In this document: positions 1 to 11,700 of the stretch, in pieces
Position numbering within the stretch: position 1 is the stretch's first letter
How the letters are laid out: each line of letters starts with the position of its first letter
Assembly: GCF_000787395.1 (NCBI RefSeq)
Contig: NZ_JRAA01000001.1
Location: 124,001-188,000, forward strand
Direction: 5' to 3'
DNA from: Solemya velum gill symbiont
GTDB taxonomy: Bacteria; Pseudomonadota; Gammaproteobacteria; Chromatiales; Chromatiaceae
Length of the DNA: 64,000 nt
The notes under the pieces: generated by a model
Told to the model about the DNA's origin: nothing
Database searches by the model: none
What the model saw: the letters and a program-made list of their open reading frames with translations, nothing else
Program-made: the position numbers and the translations under genes

Positions 1-14
1 TTTTCGGACCAGCA

Positions 15-608
15 ATGGATACAGATCCATCCGCCAACTGGATGCAGGAAGCCGAGTTAGCCGATTTGCGGCACGATCTGCTGCGTTTTGTGCGCCTGCA
101 ACTGCGCGATGATGCTGCAATGGCAGAAGATATTGTCCAGGAAGCGCTCGTGGCGGCCTATACCAACAGGGATAAGTTCTCTGGCAGGGCGCAGGTCAAA
201 ACCTGGGTTTTCTCAATTCTGCGCAACAAGATTGTCGATTATTTTCGTACCAACAGCCGACGCCCGGAGCAGAGCCTTACCAGGGATGATGGCAGTGAAG
301 CGGAAATCAATGAACTGTTTGATGACAAGGGTCACTGGAACAAAGGCCTGCAGCCAAAAAAATGGGGCGACCCTGAAAGCTCCCTGGAAAACCAGCAGTT
401 CTGGGAGATTTTTGAAATCTGCCTCAATGGCATGAATGAGGCCACTGCGCGTGTTTTCGGTATGCGTGAACTGCTTGGTCTTGAAACTGCAGAGATCTGC
501 CAACAACTCGATATGAGTGAAAACAACTGCTGGGTTGTCCTGCATCGCGCACGTGCAAAGCTACGCCTTTGTCTTGAACACAAGTGGATAGGGGCAGAGT
601 CATGCTGA
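15..608 (+). CDS. ECF-type RNA polymerase sigma factor
   Basis: A 197-residue sigma-70 family factor of the extracytoplasmic-function type. Region 2 spans about residues 18-85 and includes the core-binding stretch AEDIVQEALVAAY and the -10 recognition stretch around VKTWVFSILRNKIVDYFR. Region 4 spans about residues 140-188 (helix-turn-helix around LETAEICQQLDMSENNCWV). The linker contains the W-G-D-P stretch seen in the RpoE-like subfamily usually followed by a short zinc-finger protein, which is the case here. The stop codon overlaps the start of that anti-sigma gene, so the two are translationally coupled. The target promoters cannot be told from this window. The start lies 15 bases from the window edge, so upstream control is not visible. 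Confidence 0.93.
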   Translation: MDTDPSANWMQEAELADLRHDLLRFVRLQLRDDAAMAEDIVQEALVAAYTNRDKFSGRAQVKTWVFSILRNKIVDYFRTNSRRPEQSLTRDDGSEAEINELFDDKGHWNKGLQPKKWGDPESSLENQQFWEIFEICLNGMNEATARVFGMRELLGLETAEICQQLDMSENNCWVVLHRARAKLRLCLEHKWIGAESC

Positions 609-781
609 GCTGCAAAGACGCGACAAAACTGGTCTCACAGAAGCAGGATGCACAGCTCTCCCTGATGCAACGTATCTCCCTGCGCCTGCACCTGATGATG
701 TGCTCCGGCTGTAAAAACTATGAACGGCAAATCGATGTGATCCACAAGGCATGCCGGCGTATTTCGGGATCTGATGACTGA
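602..781 (+). CDS. Small zinc-finger anti-sigma factor (zf-HC2 type)
   Basis: A 59-residue cytoplasmic protein. It has a Cys near the N-terminus (MLSCKDATKLV) and the H-x3-C-x2-C arrangement in LHLMMCSGC, as in zf-HC2/ZAS anti-sigma domains that bind zinc and hold an ECF sigma factor inactive. No membrane helix or sensor domain follows, so it would act as a soluble, possibly redox-sensitive anti-sigma factor. I chose the ATG at 602, which overlaps the last codons of the sigma gene; an in-frame GTG at 584 would add six residues. The gene belongs to a two-gene operon with the upstream sigma factor. Confidence 0.85.
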   Translation: MLSCKDATKLVSQKQDAQLSLMQRISLRLHLMMCSGCKNYERQIDVIHKACRRISGSDD

Positions 782-1025
782 TTCAGGCTTGGCTGTTCGA
801 TCCTGGTTGAATGATCCCTTCAGGAAACAGGTGAATTCTCTCTCCTTCTGAATACTCTGTTTCAGGCGCTGATCAAGCAGTGTAAGTTCTTACGATTGCC
901 GACAGGCATGACAAAATATGATGATGAACTGGTAGCTCGCTTGCGGATACTGCATACTCAGGTATGTAATCATTTATCTGTAGTCGAACGTTTATCAATC
1001 AAAATGATGTACAAGGGAGAGATTT

Positions 1026-1694
1026 GTGAATTTGGACGATTTTCTTTCTGCAGGCCACAGTTTCGGTCCTGACGAGGAACTGCTCAAGGTCAAGATTCAG
1101 TCGGTAGTATTGATTACCGTCATTGGCGGGCTTGTTCTGCTGGCAACCAGCCTGTTTCGATTTGGTGAGGAGAACAGTACACAGGGTGTATTGATCGGCT
1201 TGCTCTTTTTCTTTCTCGTGATTGGTTCAAATATCGCCTTGCGCATTTCCAAGCGATATTACCCGATGGTTTCGCGCATAATTATCGGGGCATCCTATTT
1301 CATTGTTCTCCTCGTTCTCTACGAAATGACTGATAGCGCCTCGCGCGTTATCTGGCCAACGCTCTTGACGGTCGTTGTCTTTCTGTTGCGTGACCGACAA
1401 GAAGGATTTGTCCTGACCGTGATTTTCACAGCTTTACTGATGCTGCCGGAGATGTTTATACCTGGTTTTTTTCAGCTGTCCAGGGTGGACCTGCTGATTA
1501 TCCTGATGAATATCATGCTGGTTGCACTGGCGATGCAGCGCTATGAAAAGATCAAGGAAAATGATCAGGCGAAACTCCTGGAAATACAGGCACAGGAAGC
1601 ATATCTGCAACAACTCTTTGATGTTTCCCCCAACATGGTCGTTACCTCGGATCGTGAATTCAATTTCCAAGTGCAACTCAACAGAGTTGGTTAG
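1026..1694 (+). pseudogene. N-terminal fragment of hybrid histidine kinase, cut by IS30
   Basis: This is the membrane part of the sensor kinase that continues at 2726. It starts with GTG. The first ~170 residues form about six hydrophobic helices in a row (a MASE-like sensor region), followed by a linker and the start of a PAS domain. The true gene sequence ends at 1652; residues after that are encoded by the insertion sequence. Deleting 1653-2722 plus one copy of the GAT duplication joins codon 209 in frame to the downstream half and gives an unbroken 1022-residue kinase. As it stands the product would be a membrane stub without a catalytic domain. Confidence 0.85.
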
Positions 1695-2722
1695 AGGGCA
1701 AGCTGCGGTAGCATAGGTAGCTTCTCTCACCGACCAAAGTTAGAGGAGCACCATGTACACGCAGCTTACCCAGGAAGAACGATACCAGATTCAGGCACTG
1801 ATGAAAGCAGGTCACAATCAAACAGAGATAGCCAAGATACTTGGGCGCCACAAATCCACTGTCAGCCGCGAACTGAGGCGTAACCGTGGCTTGCGCGGCT
1901 ATCGCCCCAAACAGGCCCATCGGCTGTCTGTAGAGCGCCGTCAGAGCAAGAGCCAGCCCCGTATTGCCACTACCCACTGGGAGCGAGTCGAGCATCTGTT
2001 GCGCGAGGACTGGAGTCCGGAACAAATCAGCCTGTGGCTGTGCAATGAGGCTGACATTCAAATCTCTCATGAGTGGATTTACCAGTACGTTCTCCAGAAC
2101 AAATCCATGGGCGGTAACCTATACCGCCACCTGCGTTGCCAGAAGCAGCGTCGAAAGCGCTATGGCAGCTATAGCCGCCGAGGGCAACTGATTAACCGAG
2201 TCAGCATCGATGAACGTCCTGCCGTGGTTGATGAGCGTTCACGCTTCGGTGATTGGGAACTTGATACCATTATCGGAAAAGGCCACAAACAGGCCATCGT
2301 TTCAATCACCGAGCGTAAATCCCGATTGACGCTCATCCATAAGGTGGAGAGAAAAACCGCCAGCAACGTCACCAGCGCTATCCTCAAACTGCTCAAACCC
2401 ATCGCCGGCCGCGTTCACACGCTGACCTCAGATAATGGTAAGGAATTCGCCGGTCACGAGACCATCGCTAAAGGCCTCAGTGCCAGGTTCTTCTTTGCCC
2501 ATCCCTATGCCTCCTGGGAACGTGGCTTGAATGAGAACACCAATGGACTCATTCGCCAATACTTCCCAAAGCATCGGGACTTTACAACCATCACTCAGGC
2601 GGAAATCAACCAGGTGATGAATAAACTGAACAATCGTCCCCGAAAATGTCTTGGCATTAAAACGCCCAATCAAGTATTTTTCGGGATTAACCCATCCGTT
2701 GCACTAGTGAGTTGAATCCGCG
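1653..2722 (+). mobile_element. IS30-family insertion sequence, copy 1
   Basis: The element is 1070 bp and carries one transposase gene. Its ends begin CGTGAATTCAA and, read inward from the other side, CGCGGATTCAA; the two ends match imperfectly for roughly 25 bp. It is flanked by a 3-bp direct repeat, GAT, at 1650-1652 and 2723-2725. The ends were fixed by comparing the three copies in this window, which agree to the base. It lies inside the PAS-coding part of a hybrid histidine kinase gene, in the same orientation as that gene. Confidence 0.95.
1753..2715 (+). CDS. IS30-family transposase (copy 1)
   Basis: A 320-residue DDE transposase. The N-terminal helix-turn-helix (about residues 5-45, [18 protein letters not shown]) binds the IS ends. 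The catalytic core has D in the [12 protein letters not shown] segment, D in [12 protein letters not shown] and E in the [17 protein letters not shown] segment, typical of IS30. The gene is full length and appears intact, so the element is probably active. The encoded protein is identical to those of the other two copies here. An AGAGGAG ribosome-binding site lies just before the ATG. Confidence 0.96.
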   Translation: MYTQLTQEERYQIQALMKAGHNQTEIAKILGRHKSTVSRELRRNRGLRGYRPKQAHRLSVERRQSKSQPRIATTHWERVEHLLREDWSPEQISLWLCNEADIQISHEWIYQYVLQNKSMGGNLYRHLRCQKQRRKRYGSYSRRGQLINRVSIDERPAVVDERSRFGDWELDTIIGKGHKQAIVSITERKSRLTLIHKVERKTASNVTSAILKLLKPIAGRVHTLTSDNGKEFAGHETIAKGLSARFFFAHPYASWERGLNENTNGLIRQYFPKHRDFTTITQAEINQVMNKLNNRPRKCLGIKTPNQVFFGINPSVALVS

Positions 2723-2734
2723 GATGGTAGCAAA

Positions 2735-5167
2735 ATGCTCAATGCCAACAGGGCGACATATGAGTACTTCGGGTTTGATTCGGCAGAGGCGCTTGTGCAG
2801 AAGCATGACTGCATATGCGACTTTTTTGAGCAACGTGAAGGCTACATTGCAGGGGTGATGGATGGGGAAAGATGGGAATCCTACCTCCTGTCGCATCCTG
2901 GTGAGCACAAGGCACTTATCATTCGTGGTGACGAGGAATGCATTTTTGATGTACGTGCTAGGAAGGTAACGAATCAAATCGTTGTGGCAGTATTCAATGA
3001 TATAACCAAGATTGAGGAAGCCAAGCAGAGCCTGATACAGGCCAGTCAGTCGAAGAGTGATTTCCTCGCCAATATGAGTCACGAGATACGTACGCCGTTG
3101 AATGGCATTATCGGTATGACCGAGCTGATCATGCGAACGGATCTAGATAAGCAGCAGTCTGAATACCTATCGAAGGTGAAAACCTCATCGAAAGCGCTTC
3201 TGATTGTTATCAACGATATTCTCGATTACTCTAAAATCGAGGCGGGCAAGCTGGATCTTGAACTGATGGATTTCAATATTGAGGACTTGCTGCATAATGT
3301 AGCCAGCCTGTTTGAGTTCAGTGCCCAGGAGAAGGATGTTACTTTTCACCTGTCTACGGCCCCTGAGTTACCCTCCAAGCTGGTTGGTGACCCGCTTCGC
3401 ATCACACAGATCTTCAATAACCTCGTCGGCAACGCCGTGAAATTTACCGAGAAAGGGGAGATCAATATCGAGGTGACAATCAAGGGTAAGTCTGATGAAC
3501 GTATCGTGTTGCTGTGCAAGGTAGAGGATTCAGGTATTGGCATGACGCCTCATGAACAGAAAAAACTGTTTCAATCTTTCTCCCAGGTTGATAGCTCTAC
3601 AACACGCAAGTACGGCGGTACAGGCCTTGGACTCGCAATTTGCAAGCAGCTGGTCGAGTTGATGGATGGAACAATCTGGGTGGAAAGTACCATCGGTGAA
3701 GGTTCAAGCTTTTTCTTTACCCTTGATCTTGCCTACGACAAGAAGACACGCACAATCGCCTCAAAAGGGTCGGGATTCAGAAAGAAGAATGTACTAGTGG
3801 TTGACGACAGCATCAATGACTTGCAGATTATCGACCACATTCTCTATTCCTGGGGGGTCAAGGCAACACTGTGTAATGAACCACAGGAGGCACTTCGCCT
3901 GGCCCGGGAAAATGAGTATGACTACCTGATTACCGACTGGCGTATGCCTGGTCTTGACGGGGTAGAACTGGTCAAGATCATGAAGGACGAACATGGTGTG
4001 AAGTGCCCGCATATCGTTATGGTTACTGCATATGAACGTGTAAACCTGATGGATGAGGCAAAGAAGAAGAACGTTGAACTTGATCGAGTGGTCAGCAAGC
4101 CATTCACATCATCATCACTGTTTGATGCACTCGCTTTCCAACATGGCGAAAAAGAGGTTACGGAGCACAGGGAGAAAAAGGTTTTCAAAGCGAGTGGCCG
4201 CGTGTTGCTGGTTGAAGATAACGAGATCAACCGGGATGTTGCGATTGAGAACCTCGAGCATTACGGTCTCGATGTCTCGGTAGCAGTTGATGGTAAGGAG
4301 GCAGTAGAGATAGCACGTGAGAAGGAGTTCGACCTGATACTGATGGACTTGCAGATGCCGGTTATGGATGGGTTTGAAGCGACCCGTCACATACGAGAAT
4401 TCAATAAAGAGATACCTGTCATTGCGCTGAGCGCGGCCGTCATGAAACGAGACAAGGACCGCACAGAGGAGATAGGAATGAACGGTCATCTCGCCAAGCC
4501 CATTAACCTGGCTGAGCTTGAACAGATGCTGGCGCACTACCTGGAACACGAAATCATCGAGGTAGAGAGTGACGAAGTTGAGCAAGAGGAGTTACCGATC
4601 GAGGCGTTTGCCGGAGTGGTCGATATAGTCAAGCTTGTCGATACCGTTCACTCAAGTGACAGTGCTTATCGAGCATTGCTGGTGTTTTCAAAAGAGTATC
4701 GTGAGGCGAGTACACAGCTGGTTCCGGATGCTGTCGAGGGTGAAGAGTTTGAGCGCCTGATCCATACAATCAAGGGTGTCAGTGGTAACCTCAGACTCGA
4801 GAAAGTCTATCCACTCGCATATTCGATAGATACCGCGGATGATGCTGCAACAAAGATAGAGTTGCTGCCACAGCTTGCCGAGGCGATCAATAAAACAATA
4901 GCGGTGATTGATAAAACAGTACCGCTGGGAGATGTAGACCCGGCTGTTAAGCTGACGATCTCGGCGCAAAAACGCGATGAACTCTTTAAGCAGTTACACG
5001 AAGCAGTGCTGACAAAACGTCCACTCAACTGTACACCACTGCTTGAAGAGATGGATGCGTATCAATTCTCTGATGATGACAGTGAGATCCTTTCGAAGCT
5101 CACCGGGTTTATCGATGACTACGACTTCAAGTCAGCAATCAGCTACCTGGAGAAGATCAATGCATAA
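2735..5167 (+). CDS. Hybrid histidine kinase, C-terminal part (PAS-HisKA-HATPase-REC-REC-HPT)
   Basis: This is the cytoplasmic part of the kinase interrupted at 1653-2722; the ancestral frame enters at 2726. After the rest of the PAS domain come HisKA with the phosphorylated His in [12 protein letters not shown] (His116 of this fragment) and HATPase with the N box around [10 protein letters not shown] and glycine boxes DSGIGM and GGTGLGL. Then follow two receiver domains with Asp in [12 protein letters not shown] and [13 protein letters not shown], and a C-terminal HPT domain with His in HTIKG. All catalytic residues are present. This is the BarA/ArcB-type phosphorelay layout. If still expressed from a promoter in the IS, the fragment would be a soluble kinase cut off from its sensor. 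Its stop overlaps the start of the GGDEF response regulator, the likely phosphate acceptor. Confidence 0.9.
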   Translation: MLNANRATYEYFGFDSAEALVQKHDCICDFFEQREGYIAGVMDGERWESYLLSHPGEHKALIIRGDEECIFDVRARKVTNQIVVAVFNDITKIEEAKQSLIQASQSKSDFLANMSHEIRTPLNGIIGMTELIMRTDLDKQQSEYLSKVKTSSKALLIVINDILDYSKIEAGKLDLELMDFNIEDLLHNVASLFEFSAQEKDVTFHLSTAPELPSKLVGDPLRITQIFNNLVGNAVKFTEKGEINIEVTIKGKSDERIVLLCKVEDSGIGMTPHEQKKLFQSFSQVDSSTTRKYGGTGLGLAICKQLVELMDGTIWVESTIGEGSSFFFTLDLAYDKKTRTIASKGSGFRKKNVLVVDDSINDLQIIDHILYSWGVKATLCNEPQEALRLARENEYDYLITDWRMPGLDGVELVKIMKDEHGVKCPHIVMVTAYERVNLMDEAKKKNVELDRVVSKPFTSSSLFDALAFQHGEKEVTEHREKKVFKASGRVLLVEDNEINRDVAIENLEHYGLDVSVAVDGKEAVEIAREKEFDLILMDLQMPVMDGFEATRHIREFNKEIPVIALSAAVMKRDKDRTEEIGMNGHLAKPINLAELEQMLAHYLEHEIIEVESDEVEQEELPIEAFAGVVDIVKLVDTVHSSDSAYRALLVFSKEYREASTQLVPDAVEGEEFERLIHTIKGVSGNLRLEKVYPLAYSIDTADDAATKIELLPQLAEAINKTIAVIDKTVPLGDVDPAVKLTISAQKRDELFKQLHEAVLTKRPLNCTPLLEEMDAYQFSDDDSEILSKLTGFIDDYDFKSAISYLEKINA

Positions 5168-6059
5168 TCAAACTTCAACAATTCTGCTTGTAGATGATGC
5201 CAAGAGTAATATCGACATGGTCCTGAATATCCTGGGCGATCAATACGATATTCTTGTTTCCCGTGATGGTGAAACGGCGCTGGAAATTGCAGCTGAAGAG
5301 GATATCGACCTCGTGCTGCTCGATATCATGATGCCCGGGATGGATGGTTACCAGGTCTGCGAAGCACTCAAGGCGGATGAAGAGAAGGCAGAGATTCCGG
5401 TGATTTTTATCACTGCAAAAACTGACGAGAACTCAATCGAAAAGGGTTTTGATGTTGGTGGTGTTGACTATGTCACCAAGCCGTTTAAAGACAAGGAACT
5501 GCGTGCACGCGTCAAAACCCATCTTCAGTTACGCTCTTTGATCAAACACCTGGAATATATCTCTTCCTATGACAAGATGACTGGAATCTACAACCGTGGA
5601 GAGTTTTTCAGGCAGGGTGAGATACGCTGGAAAAAAGGCAGAAGCAATCTTTTCGCAGTGATGATGGATATCGATAAGTTCAAGACGATCAACGACACGT
5701 ATGGTCACCCAACAGGAGACAAGGTGATCAAGGCTGTCACAAGTACAGTCAGCAGTGAACTTGGAGAAGGAACTATATTTGGCCGTGTTGGTGGTGAGGA
5801 ATTTACCTTGCTGTGTAATGCAGAGACGAGTGAAGAGGTCATCGCACTGATTGAGCAGATCCGTCTTGATGTCGAGAAAATCAGGGTTGAGAGTAATGAC
5901 GGTCAGGATATCAAGTGTACCATCAGTGTCGGAATAGCCGAGGCAAACGAATATATTGAGTCGCTAGATCATCTCCTCAAAATTGCGGATATGGCACTTT
6001 ACGATGCCAAGGAGGGAGGTAGAAATCGCTCTATCTTCAGGGAATACCCTCCTGCCTGA
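5160..6059 (+). CDS. Response regulator with GGDEF output (diguanylate cyclase)
   Basis: A 299-residue protein. The receiver domain (about residues 5-120) has the phospho-acceptor Asp in [13 protein letters not shown]. The GGDEF domain (about residues 135-295) has the active-site motif RVGGEEF, so it should make cyclic di-GMP from two GTP. I chose the ATG at 5160, which overlaps the end of the upstream kinase gene by 8 bases; an in-frame start at 5043 lies wholly inside that gene and is unlikely. Order and overlap suggest the hybrid kinase drives this cyclase. The IS30 insertion in the kinase may therefore leave this output uncoupled from its signal. Confidence 0.92.
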   Translation: MHNQTSTILLVDDAKSNIDMVLNILGDQYDILVSRDGETALEIAAEEDIDLVLLDIMMPGMDGYQVCEALKADEEKAEIPVIFITAKTDENSIEKGFDVGGVDYVTKPFKDKELRARVKTHLQLRSLIKHLEYISSYDKMTGIYNRGEFFRQGEIRWKKGRSNLFAVMMDIDKFKTINDTYGHPTGDKVIKAVTSTVSSELGEGTIFGRVGGEEFTLLCNAETSEEVIALIEQIRLDVEKIRVESNDGQDIKCTISVGIAEANEYIESLDHLLKIADMALYDAKEGGRNRSIFREYPPA

Positions 6060-6068
6060 GTTACAGGG

Positions 6069-7379
6069 ATGACTTTTACAGCCCGTGAACTCGCACCACG
6101 CCGTGAACTCGTTTCCTGGGCTTTGTACGATTTTGCCAACTCGGGATATACAACCGTTGTTCTGACGGCAATATTCAACACCTATTTTGTCGCCGTCATT
6201 GCCGGTGAATCATCTGGACTCGAGCCGGGAACAGGTACCCTGTTATGGAGTATTGCGATCGGTCTCTCGAATATGCTGATTCTGCTGACTGCACCTGTGC
6301 TTGGTGCCATCGCGGATTACTCGGCGAATAAAAAAAGAATACTGGCAGTTTCCACCCTCGGGTGTGTCGCTATGACTGCGATGCTTGCATGGTCAGGGCC
6401 TGACCTTATCGTATTTACGATGGTGTTTATTATTGGTTCTGCTTTCCTCTTTGGTACCAGTGAGAATTTTATCGCCGCTTTCCTTCCGGAGATTTCTCCA
6501 CCCCGTCATATGGGCCGTATATCCGGTTATGCATGGGGATTGGGATACGTGGGCGGGCTTATCGTACTTGGCACTTGCCTGCTCTATATCGAGTATGCCA
6601 AAAGCCTCGGACATGGTTCTGAGCAGTATGTACCAGTGACAATTCTGATCACGGTTGTGGTATATGGCCTGGCTGCATTGCCCACTTTCCTTTTTTTGAA
6701 AGAGCGCCAGCAACCCGGAGCGGAACTGCCAAGTGGACTTGTCGCCTACACAAAGATCGGGTTTTCCCGTATTGCTACCACTCTCAAACACAGACGGCAG
6801 TTTCGAGACCTGTTTCGTTTTCTTCTGGCTCTTTTTGTGTATGGCTGTGGCATATACACGGTGATTGTCATTGCTGCTGTTTATGCACATGAGGCGATGG
6901 GGTTTGAGACAACGGACACCATAATCATGATTATGGTGGTGAATATTACCGCTGCACTTGGTGCATTCATTTTTGGCATGATCCAGGATCGCTTCGGCGT
7001 CAAACGCACCCTGGTGCTGACTCTGCTGATCTGGATTGCGGCGATCACCACGGCCTGGGTCGGTGAGTCACGCACAATATTCTGGATAGCCGCCAACCTG
7101 ATTGGTGTTGCGATGGGTGCCAGCCTGTCAGGCGGCAGGGCACTGGTGGGGCTATTTACACCGGCAGGACGCTCAGCAGAGTTTTTCGGCCTGTGGGGCC
7201 TCTCAATGAAAGCATCGGCGGTCGTGGGGCCTCTCTCTTATGGTTTCATCACCTGGTACACAGGAGGGGATCACCGCCAGGCGATTCTATCAACCCTGAC
7301 GTTTTTTATTGTCGGTTTGCTTCTACTCTTTCTGGTTGATGAGGGGAGAGGGCGCGAGGCTGCCGTCATTGGTGAATAG
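6069..7379 (+). CDS. MFS transporter, UMF1 (Atg22-like) family
   Basis: A 436-residue inner-membrane protein with about 12 hydrophobic helices. It opens with the conserved WALYDFANSGY stretch of the UMF1/Atg22-like branch of the major facilitator superfamily. The substrate is not known from sequence; the family includes amino-acid effluxers in fungi, but bacterial members are mostly uncharacterised. It starts 10 bases after the GGDEF gene, so it may be co-transcribed with it, but no functional link is evident. The length is normal for the family. Confidence 0.88.
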   Translation: MTFTARELAPRRELVSWALYDFANSGYTTVVLTAIFNTYFVAVIAGESSGLEPGTGTLLWSIAIGLSNMLILLTAPVLGAIADYSANKKRILAVSTLGCVAMTAMLAWSGPDLIVFTMVFIIGSAFLFGTSENFIAAFLPEISPPRHMGRISGYAWGLGYVGGLIVLGTCLLYIEYAKSLGHGSEQYVPVTILITVVVYGLAALPTFLFLKERQQPGAELPSGLVAYTKIGFSRIATTLKHRRQFRDLFRFLLALFVYGCGIYTVIVIAAVYAHEAMGFETTDTIIMIMVVNITAALGAFIFGMIQDRFGVKRTLVLTLLIWIAAITTAWVGESRTIFWIAANLIGVAMGASLSGGRALVGLFTPAGRSAEFFGLWGLSMKASAVVGPLSYGFITWYTGGDHRQAILSTLTFFIVGLLLLFLVDEGRGREAAVIGE

Positions 7380-7417
7380 CTGATAGAAAACGGGTTTATT
7401 TGCAGACTTTCTGAAGT

Positions 7418-8620
7418 CTATTCCTCCAGAAGTTCTTCCAGGCTATTCTGCCAGGCCTTATCAGACGTGGCGACATCGTACCCGGCCTGGTACAGGGCAT
7501 TCATGTAGTCAGGATCGAATAGTTCATTCGGGGCAACATCAAAATCCTGGGGGACATGAGTGAGATTGATATCGAATCCGTCTCTTTTCGCCAGGTTGGA
7601 GATATTCAGCAGGTTGCCTCGTCCCTGGTATTTGATCAGTGTGCTGATTGATCGACTGGCAATATCGCTGATGGTGAGATCAACCGGTTTGTATTCAGGA
7701 TCAATTTTTGTATTTCTGATCAGCCAGAATGTTTTCTTTTTCGGGTAGGTTCTGAGATGCCTTTCCATCTCACGAACCCTGAGTGCATGTGGATAAACAA
7801 ATATCTGGTTTGTTACACCACCATCAACATGCACCTCCTGGTATTGTTTGCCATCGATAGTCACATTAGTTATGACTGGCGGGAATATACCCGGTACTGC
7901 TGATGAGGCCAGCATGATGTTTCTAATGAAAATTGTGGCGTCGGGATGACCACTTTCGGCAATTCTGCCAATGTCCCAGATTACCGGACGTTGCGCATCG
8001 AGATTTGTAGTGGAGATGAGAAGAATGCGTCCGCGCAGACTTTCCCGTGCAATGGCCTGGACAAACTCTTCATCAACCTCTTCTCGAATGATCCGTCGAA
8101 GCGGTTTTGTGTCGCCGAGTGATGTTCTGCCAAAAATTGCGGTAAAGGGTGTGAAGAGAAAAATATCCTTCTTCGATGTTTCCGTAAAGAAGCGTTTAAT
8201 CGACGCATCGTATTCAGGCCCTAAAAACGCAAACGGAGCAATCAGGGCGCCGGTCGATACGCCTGTTACAACAGTAAACTCCGGTCTTCCGCCACGCTGC
8301 GTCCAGCCTTTCAGAAATCCGGCGCCATAGGCACCATCTTCCGCTCCGCCTGACAGTGCCAGAACATCGACACGCTCTCGCATGGATGGGTTGGTTTTCA
8401 GGGCGCTCTTCAGTCGCAAGAAGACCTTGTCGATATATGGCGGGGCTTCATCCCCCCAGTAACGGATGTCGTGAAAGCCAGTGACTTGTGCTCGTGTGTA
8501 GTTTTCTTTTGAGGGAGCGGCATGCTCGCGGGGAAAGCCTGTACAGGCTGACAGTATCAGGACAGATACGAGAATCAGGGTGTGGGTCTGTAATCCAGGC
8601 ATCTTGTCGATAAATAGCAC
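7418..8620 (-). CDS. Patatin-like phospholipase, predicted lipoprotein
   Basis: A 400-residue protein. The N-terminal signal ends in a lipobox-like LSAC (Cys26), so it is probably a lipid-anchored envelope protein. The patatin fold is shown by the glycine-rich oxyanion loop SGGAEDGAYG (about residues 90-99), the nucleophile motif GVSTG (Ser122) and the catalytic Asp in the VDGG motif (Asp266). The Ser-Asp dyad would hydrolyse acyl ester bonds in lipids; the actual substrate is unknown. It is convergent with the MFS gene and transcribed alone. A shorter start at residue 7 is possible. Confidence 0.88.
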   Translation of the reverse strand: MLFIDKMPGLQTHTLILVSVLILSACTGFPREHAAPSKENYTRAQVTGFHDIRYWGDEAPPYIDKVFLRLKSALKTNPSMRERVDVLALSGGAEDGAYGAGFLKGWTQRGGRPEFTVVTGVSTGALIAPFAFLGPEYDASIKRFFTETSKKDIFLFTPFTAIFGRTSLGDTKPLRRIIREEVDEEFVQAIARESLRGRILLISTTNLDAQRPVIWDIGRIAESGHPDATIFIRNIMLASSAVPGIFPPVITNVTIDGKQYQEVHVDGGVTNQIFVYPHALRVREMERHLRTYPKKKTFWLIRNTKIDPEYKPVDLTISDIASRSISTLIKYQGRGNLLNISNLAKRDGFDINLTHVPQDFDVAPNELFDPDYMNALYQAGYDVATSDKAWQNSLEELLEE

Positions 8621-8751
8621 GCTAACGGCTTTCTTGTGAGAACTGGTTCAGATTGACGATATCGTACAGGGAGAAAAGCAGCAAGCCCGGATACTCGTAA
8701 CGCCTGCTGCCTCTTCACTCTCCTGACTGCTCCGGAGTGACTCTGAAGCAC

Positions 8752-11700
8752 TCACTCAGTTGATGGCTCAACCTCTCCTAAAGCATTGAAGTCATCCAGG
8801 ATGCAATAGATTGCCGGAACAAGAAAGATGGCAATCATGGTGGCCGAGGTCAGACCGAATGCCAGGCTTGTCGCAAGTGGAATCAGTATCTGTGCCTGAA
8901 GACTTGTTTCTGCCAAGAGAGGCAAGAGTCCCGCGATCGTGGTTATCGATGTCAACAGGATAGGGCGAAAGCGTGCGCGCCCGGCCTGCTTTGCAGCAAC
9001 ATGCACCGGTATATTGTGCGCCCTGGCATCGCGAATGAATACAACAAGAAGTATGGAGTCATTAACCACCACGCCAAACAGAGAGGCCATACCGATAATA
9101 CTTGGAAGGGTTAAATCCAGCCCCATCGCCATGTGTCCAAATACGACGCCAATCAGGGCTGTAGGAATAACTGACATGACTGTTATCGGTGCCAGGTAAC
9201 CGCGAAATTGCAGTGCGAGCAGCATGTAGATGCCTATCATGCCGAGTAGCACGTTTCGGACTATTGACTGTCCCGTTTTAGCTGACTCATTACTCTGTCC
9301 CTGTATATCCACGCGCAAACCGGGATAGCGTTTTTCCAACTCCGGGAAGAGATCCTTTCCGGCAAGTGTCAGTATCTCCTGGGCATTGGCAATTTCGCTT
9401 TGCACATCACCACGGATATTGACGGAGCGTTCTCCATCAATTCGATTGATTCGTGCCCAGCCGCGTGTTTCATTGATATTTGCAACCACGTCAAGGGGAA
9501 CCAGGGCACCGTCAGGACCAATGATACTGAGCTGGTCCAGATCGCCACTGTCACCACGATTGTTAGCGATTAGTCGAAGGTCAACCTCGTAAGTCTCGGC
9601 ACCGACTGGAAACTCATCAACCTTGATACCCTGAAATGATGCCCTGACCTGGTTGGTGAGCGTTTGCGCGTTCAACCCGAGTACACCTGCGCTGTCTTTC
9701 AACTTGAGTTGATATTCACGTTTGCCAGGTCGCAGGTCATCATTCAGATCCGTTACTCCGACAAAAGTGCCCAGCCAGTTTTTAACATCGACAGCAGCAG
9801 ATTTAAGATCGTCAAGATCACCGCCGATCAAGCGAATATCAAATGCCCGACCGCCCGGCCCAAGGGTAGGCTCGGCGAATGTTGTGGAAATAACATCTGC
9901 CATCAACCCTGCCTTCTCACGCCATATCTGCCTGAACTCTTCGAGGTGGGCATTTCGGACTTCGCCACTGAGAATATCTGCAATGACACGTGCCACGTGC
10001 GGCCCGGTTTCATTCGCATCTGGATTCTGTCCATAGATGACGGTGTAGTGTGTGACCAGGTCCTGCTCACCAGGCTGTAAAGGTTTGTAATGGCGGCTGG
10101 TTTCCTCCAGTGCGTCTGTCAACTGTTTAACGATTTTTTCCGTATATTCCAGCGGGGTTCCCTGCGGTAGCAGCACACGTGCCTCAACAATGTCTCCCTC
10201 AATAGATGGAAAGCCTACAAACTTGAGTTTTCCTCCCATCGGCATCGCTATTGCCAGCAACATCAGCATGATAATGATGCCCACTGTGAGGTAGCGGTAC
10301 TCGACAGAAAAATCCAGCGCCTTTCCAAAATAGGTGTCCCTGAATGAGTCAAAGCCCTTTTCGAATCTTTGTCGAAAAGCAGAGTCTTCACGTTTTTCGA
10401 TATGTGCAAGAGAGTGGCCAAGATGGCTGGGGAGAATCAGAAATGCCTCGATCAGGCTGACGGTAAGAATCACGAGCAATACGATTGGCATAACACGTAA
10501 AATCTGTCCGATCTCACCTGTAATAAATGCCAGTGAGCCAAATACCATGACTGTCGTGGCAAATGATGAAGCGATTCCCGGAAGAACCTGTTTCACCCCG
10601 GTTATTGCTGCATCCATCGGTTTGTCGCCACGGGTGAGGCGCGCAGCGATGTTTTCTGCAATAACAATGGCGTCATCCATTAGCAGGCCAATACCTATCA
10701 GGAGACCGACCATGGAGATCATGTTAATTGTGACACCCATCATCGGAAGGATAAAAAGGCCGCCAAGAAAAGAGACTGGCAGGCCCATTGTGACCCAGAA
10801 GCTGTAACGCAGACTGAAAAAGAGCCACAGTACAAGGAAGACAAGAACAAGACCCATGAGGCCATTGTTCAAAAGCATATTGAGGCGGTCACGCACATTG
10901 GATGAACGATCCTGCGTTAATACCAGGCTGACTCCCTGGGGTGCGCTCTTCTGTTCAGCCTCGACAAAAGCGGCGATCTGGTCATAAACTGTCAGGACAT
11001 CCTGTGATCTTGTCTTGGTTATATCGAGAATGGCGGCACGCTTACCATCAAATATAATCTTGCTTTCATCCAGTTCGAAACGGTCTGTGATCGTTGCTAT
11101 TTCACCGAGTTTGATGGATGCGCCGGTTTTACCTGATATAACAATCAGTTCTTGTAGCTCAGAAACGCTTTTACGCTGATCATTAAATCGAAGTAGTACA
11201 TTTTCCTCATCACCTTTAAGTTGGCCCAGTGGTGAGCTGACACTCTGTTGCTGCACGGTATTGGCGATATCTGCAACAGACAGGCCATACTGGCGTAAGA
11301 GTTGTATCGGAATTTCAACCCGAAGCTGGTGATCGGAAAAGCCGTTGATATTGATTTCGGCTACATCGGATGCTTTTTTCAGGCGCTCCTTGACTGCTTC
11401 CGCATAACTTTTTAATGCGACCGGATCATCGGGGCCGGTAATTGCGATTGAGACAACTGCATCGGTTCTTCCCAGTTCTTCAACAATGGGTAACTCTGTA
11501 TCATCCGGGAAATCTGAGATGGCATCGACACTGGATTTTATATCATCCAGAAATCGCGCCATATCTGTGCCTTCTTCCATTTCCAGCGTTGCCGTACCGA
11601 CTCCTTCGCTGGATTCACAACGAATCTCATCCAGCCCGACAACACTCTCGGTTGCATCCTCGAGCCGACGGCAAATAGCGTCTTCCACATCCGCTGATGT

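Noticed and set aside
1678-2070. 130-codon frame antisense to the IS30 transposase, repeated at all copies
   Set aside because: It repeats only because the IS repeats. It is opposite a strong coding frame and has no family pattern.
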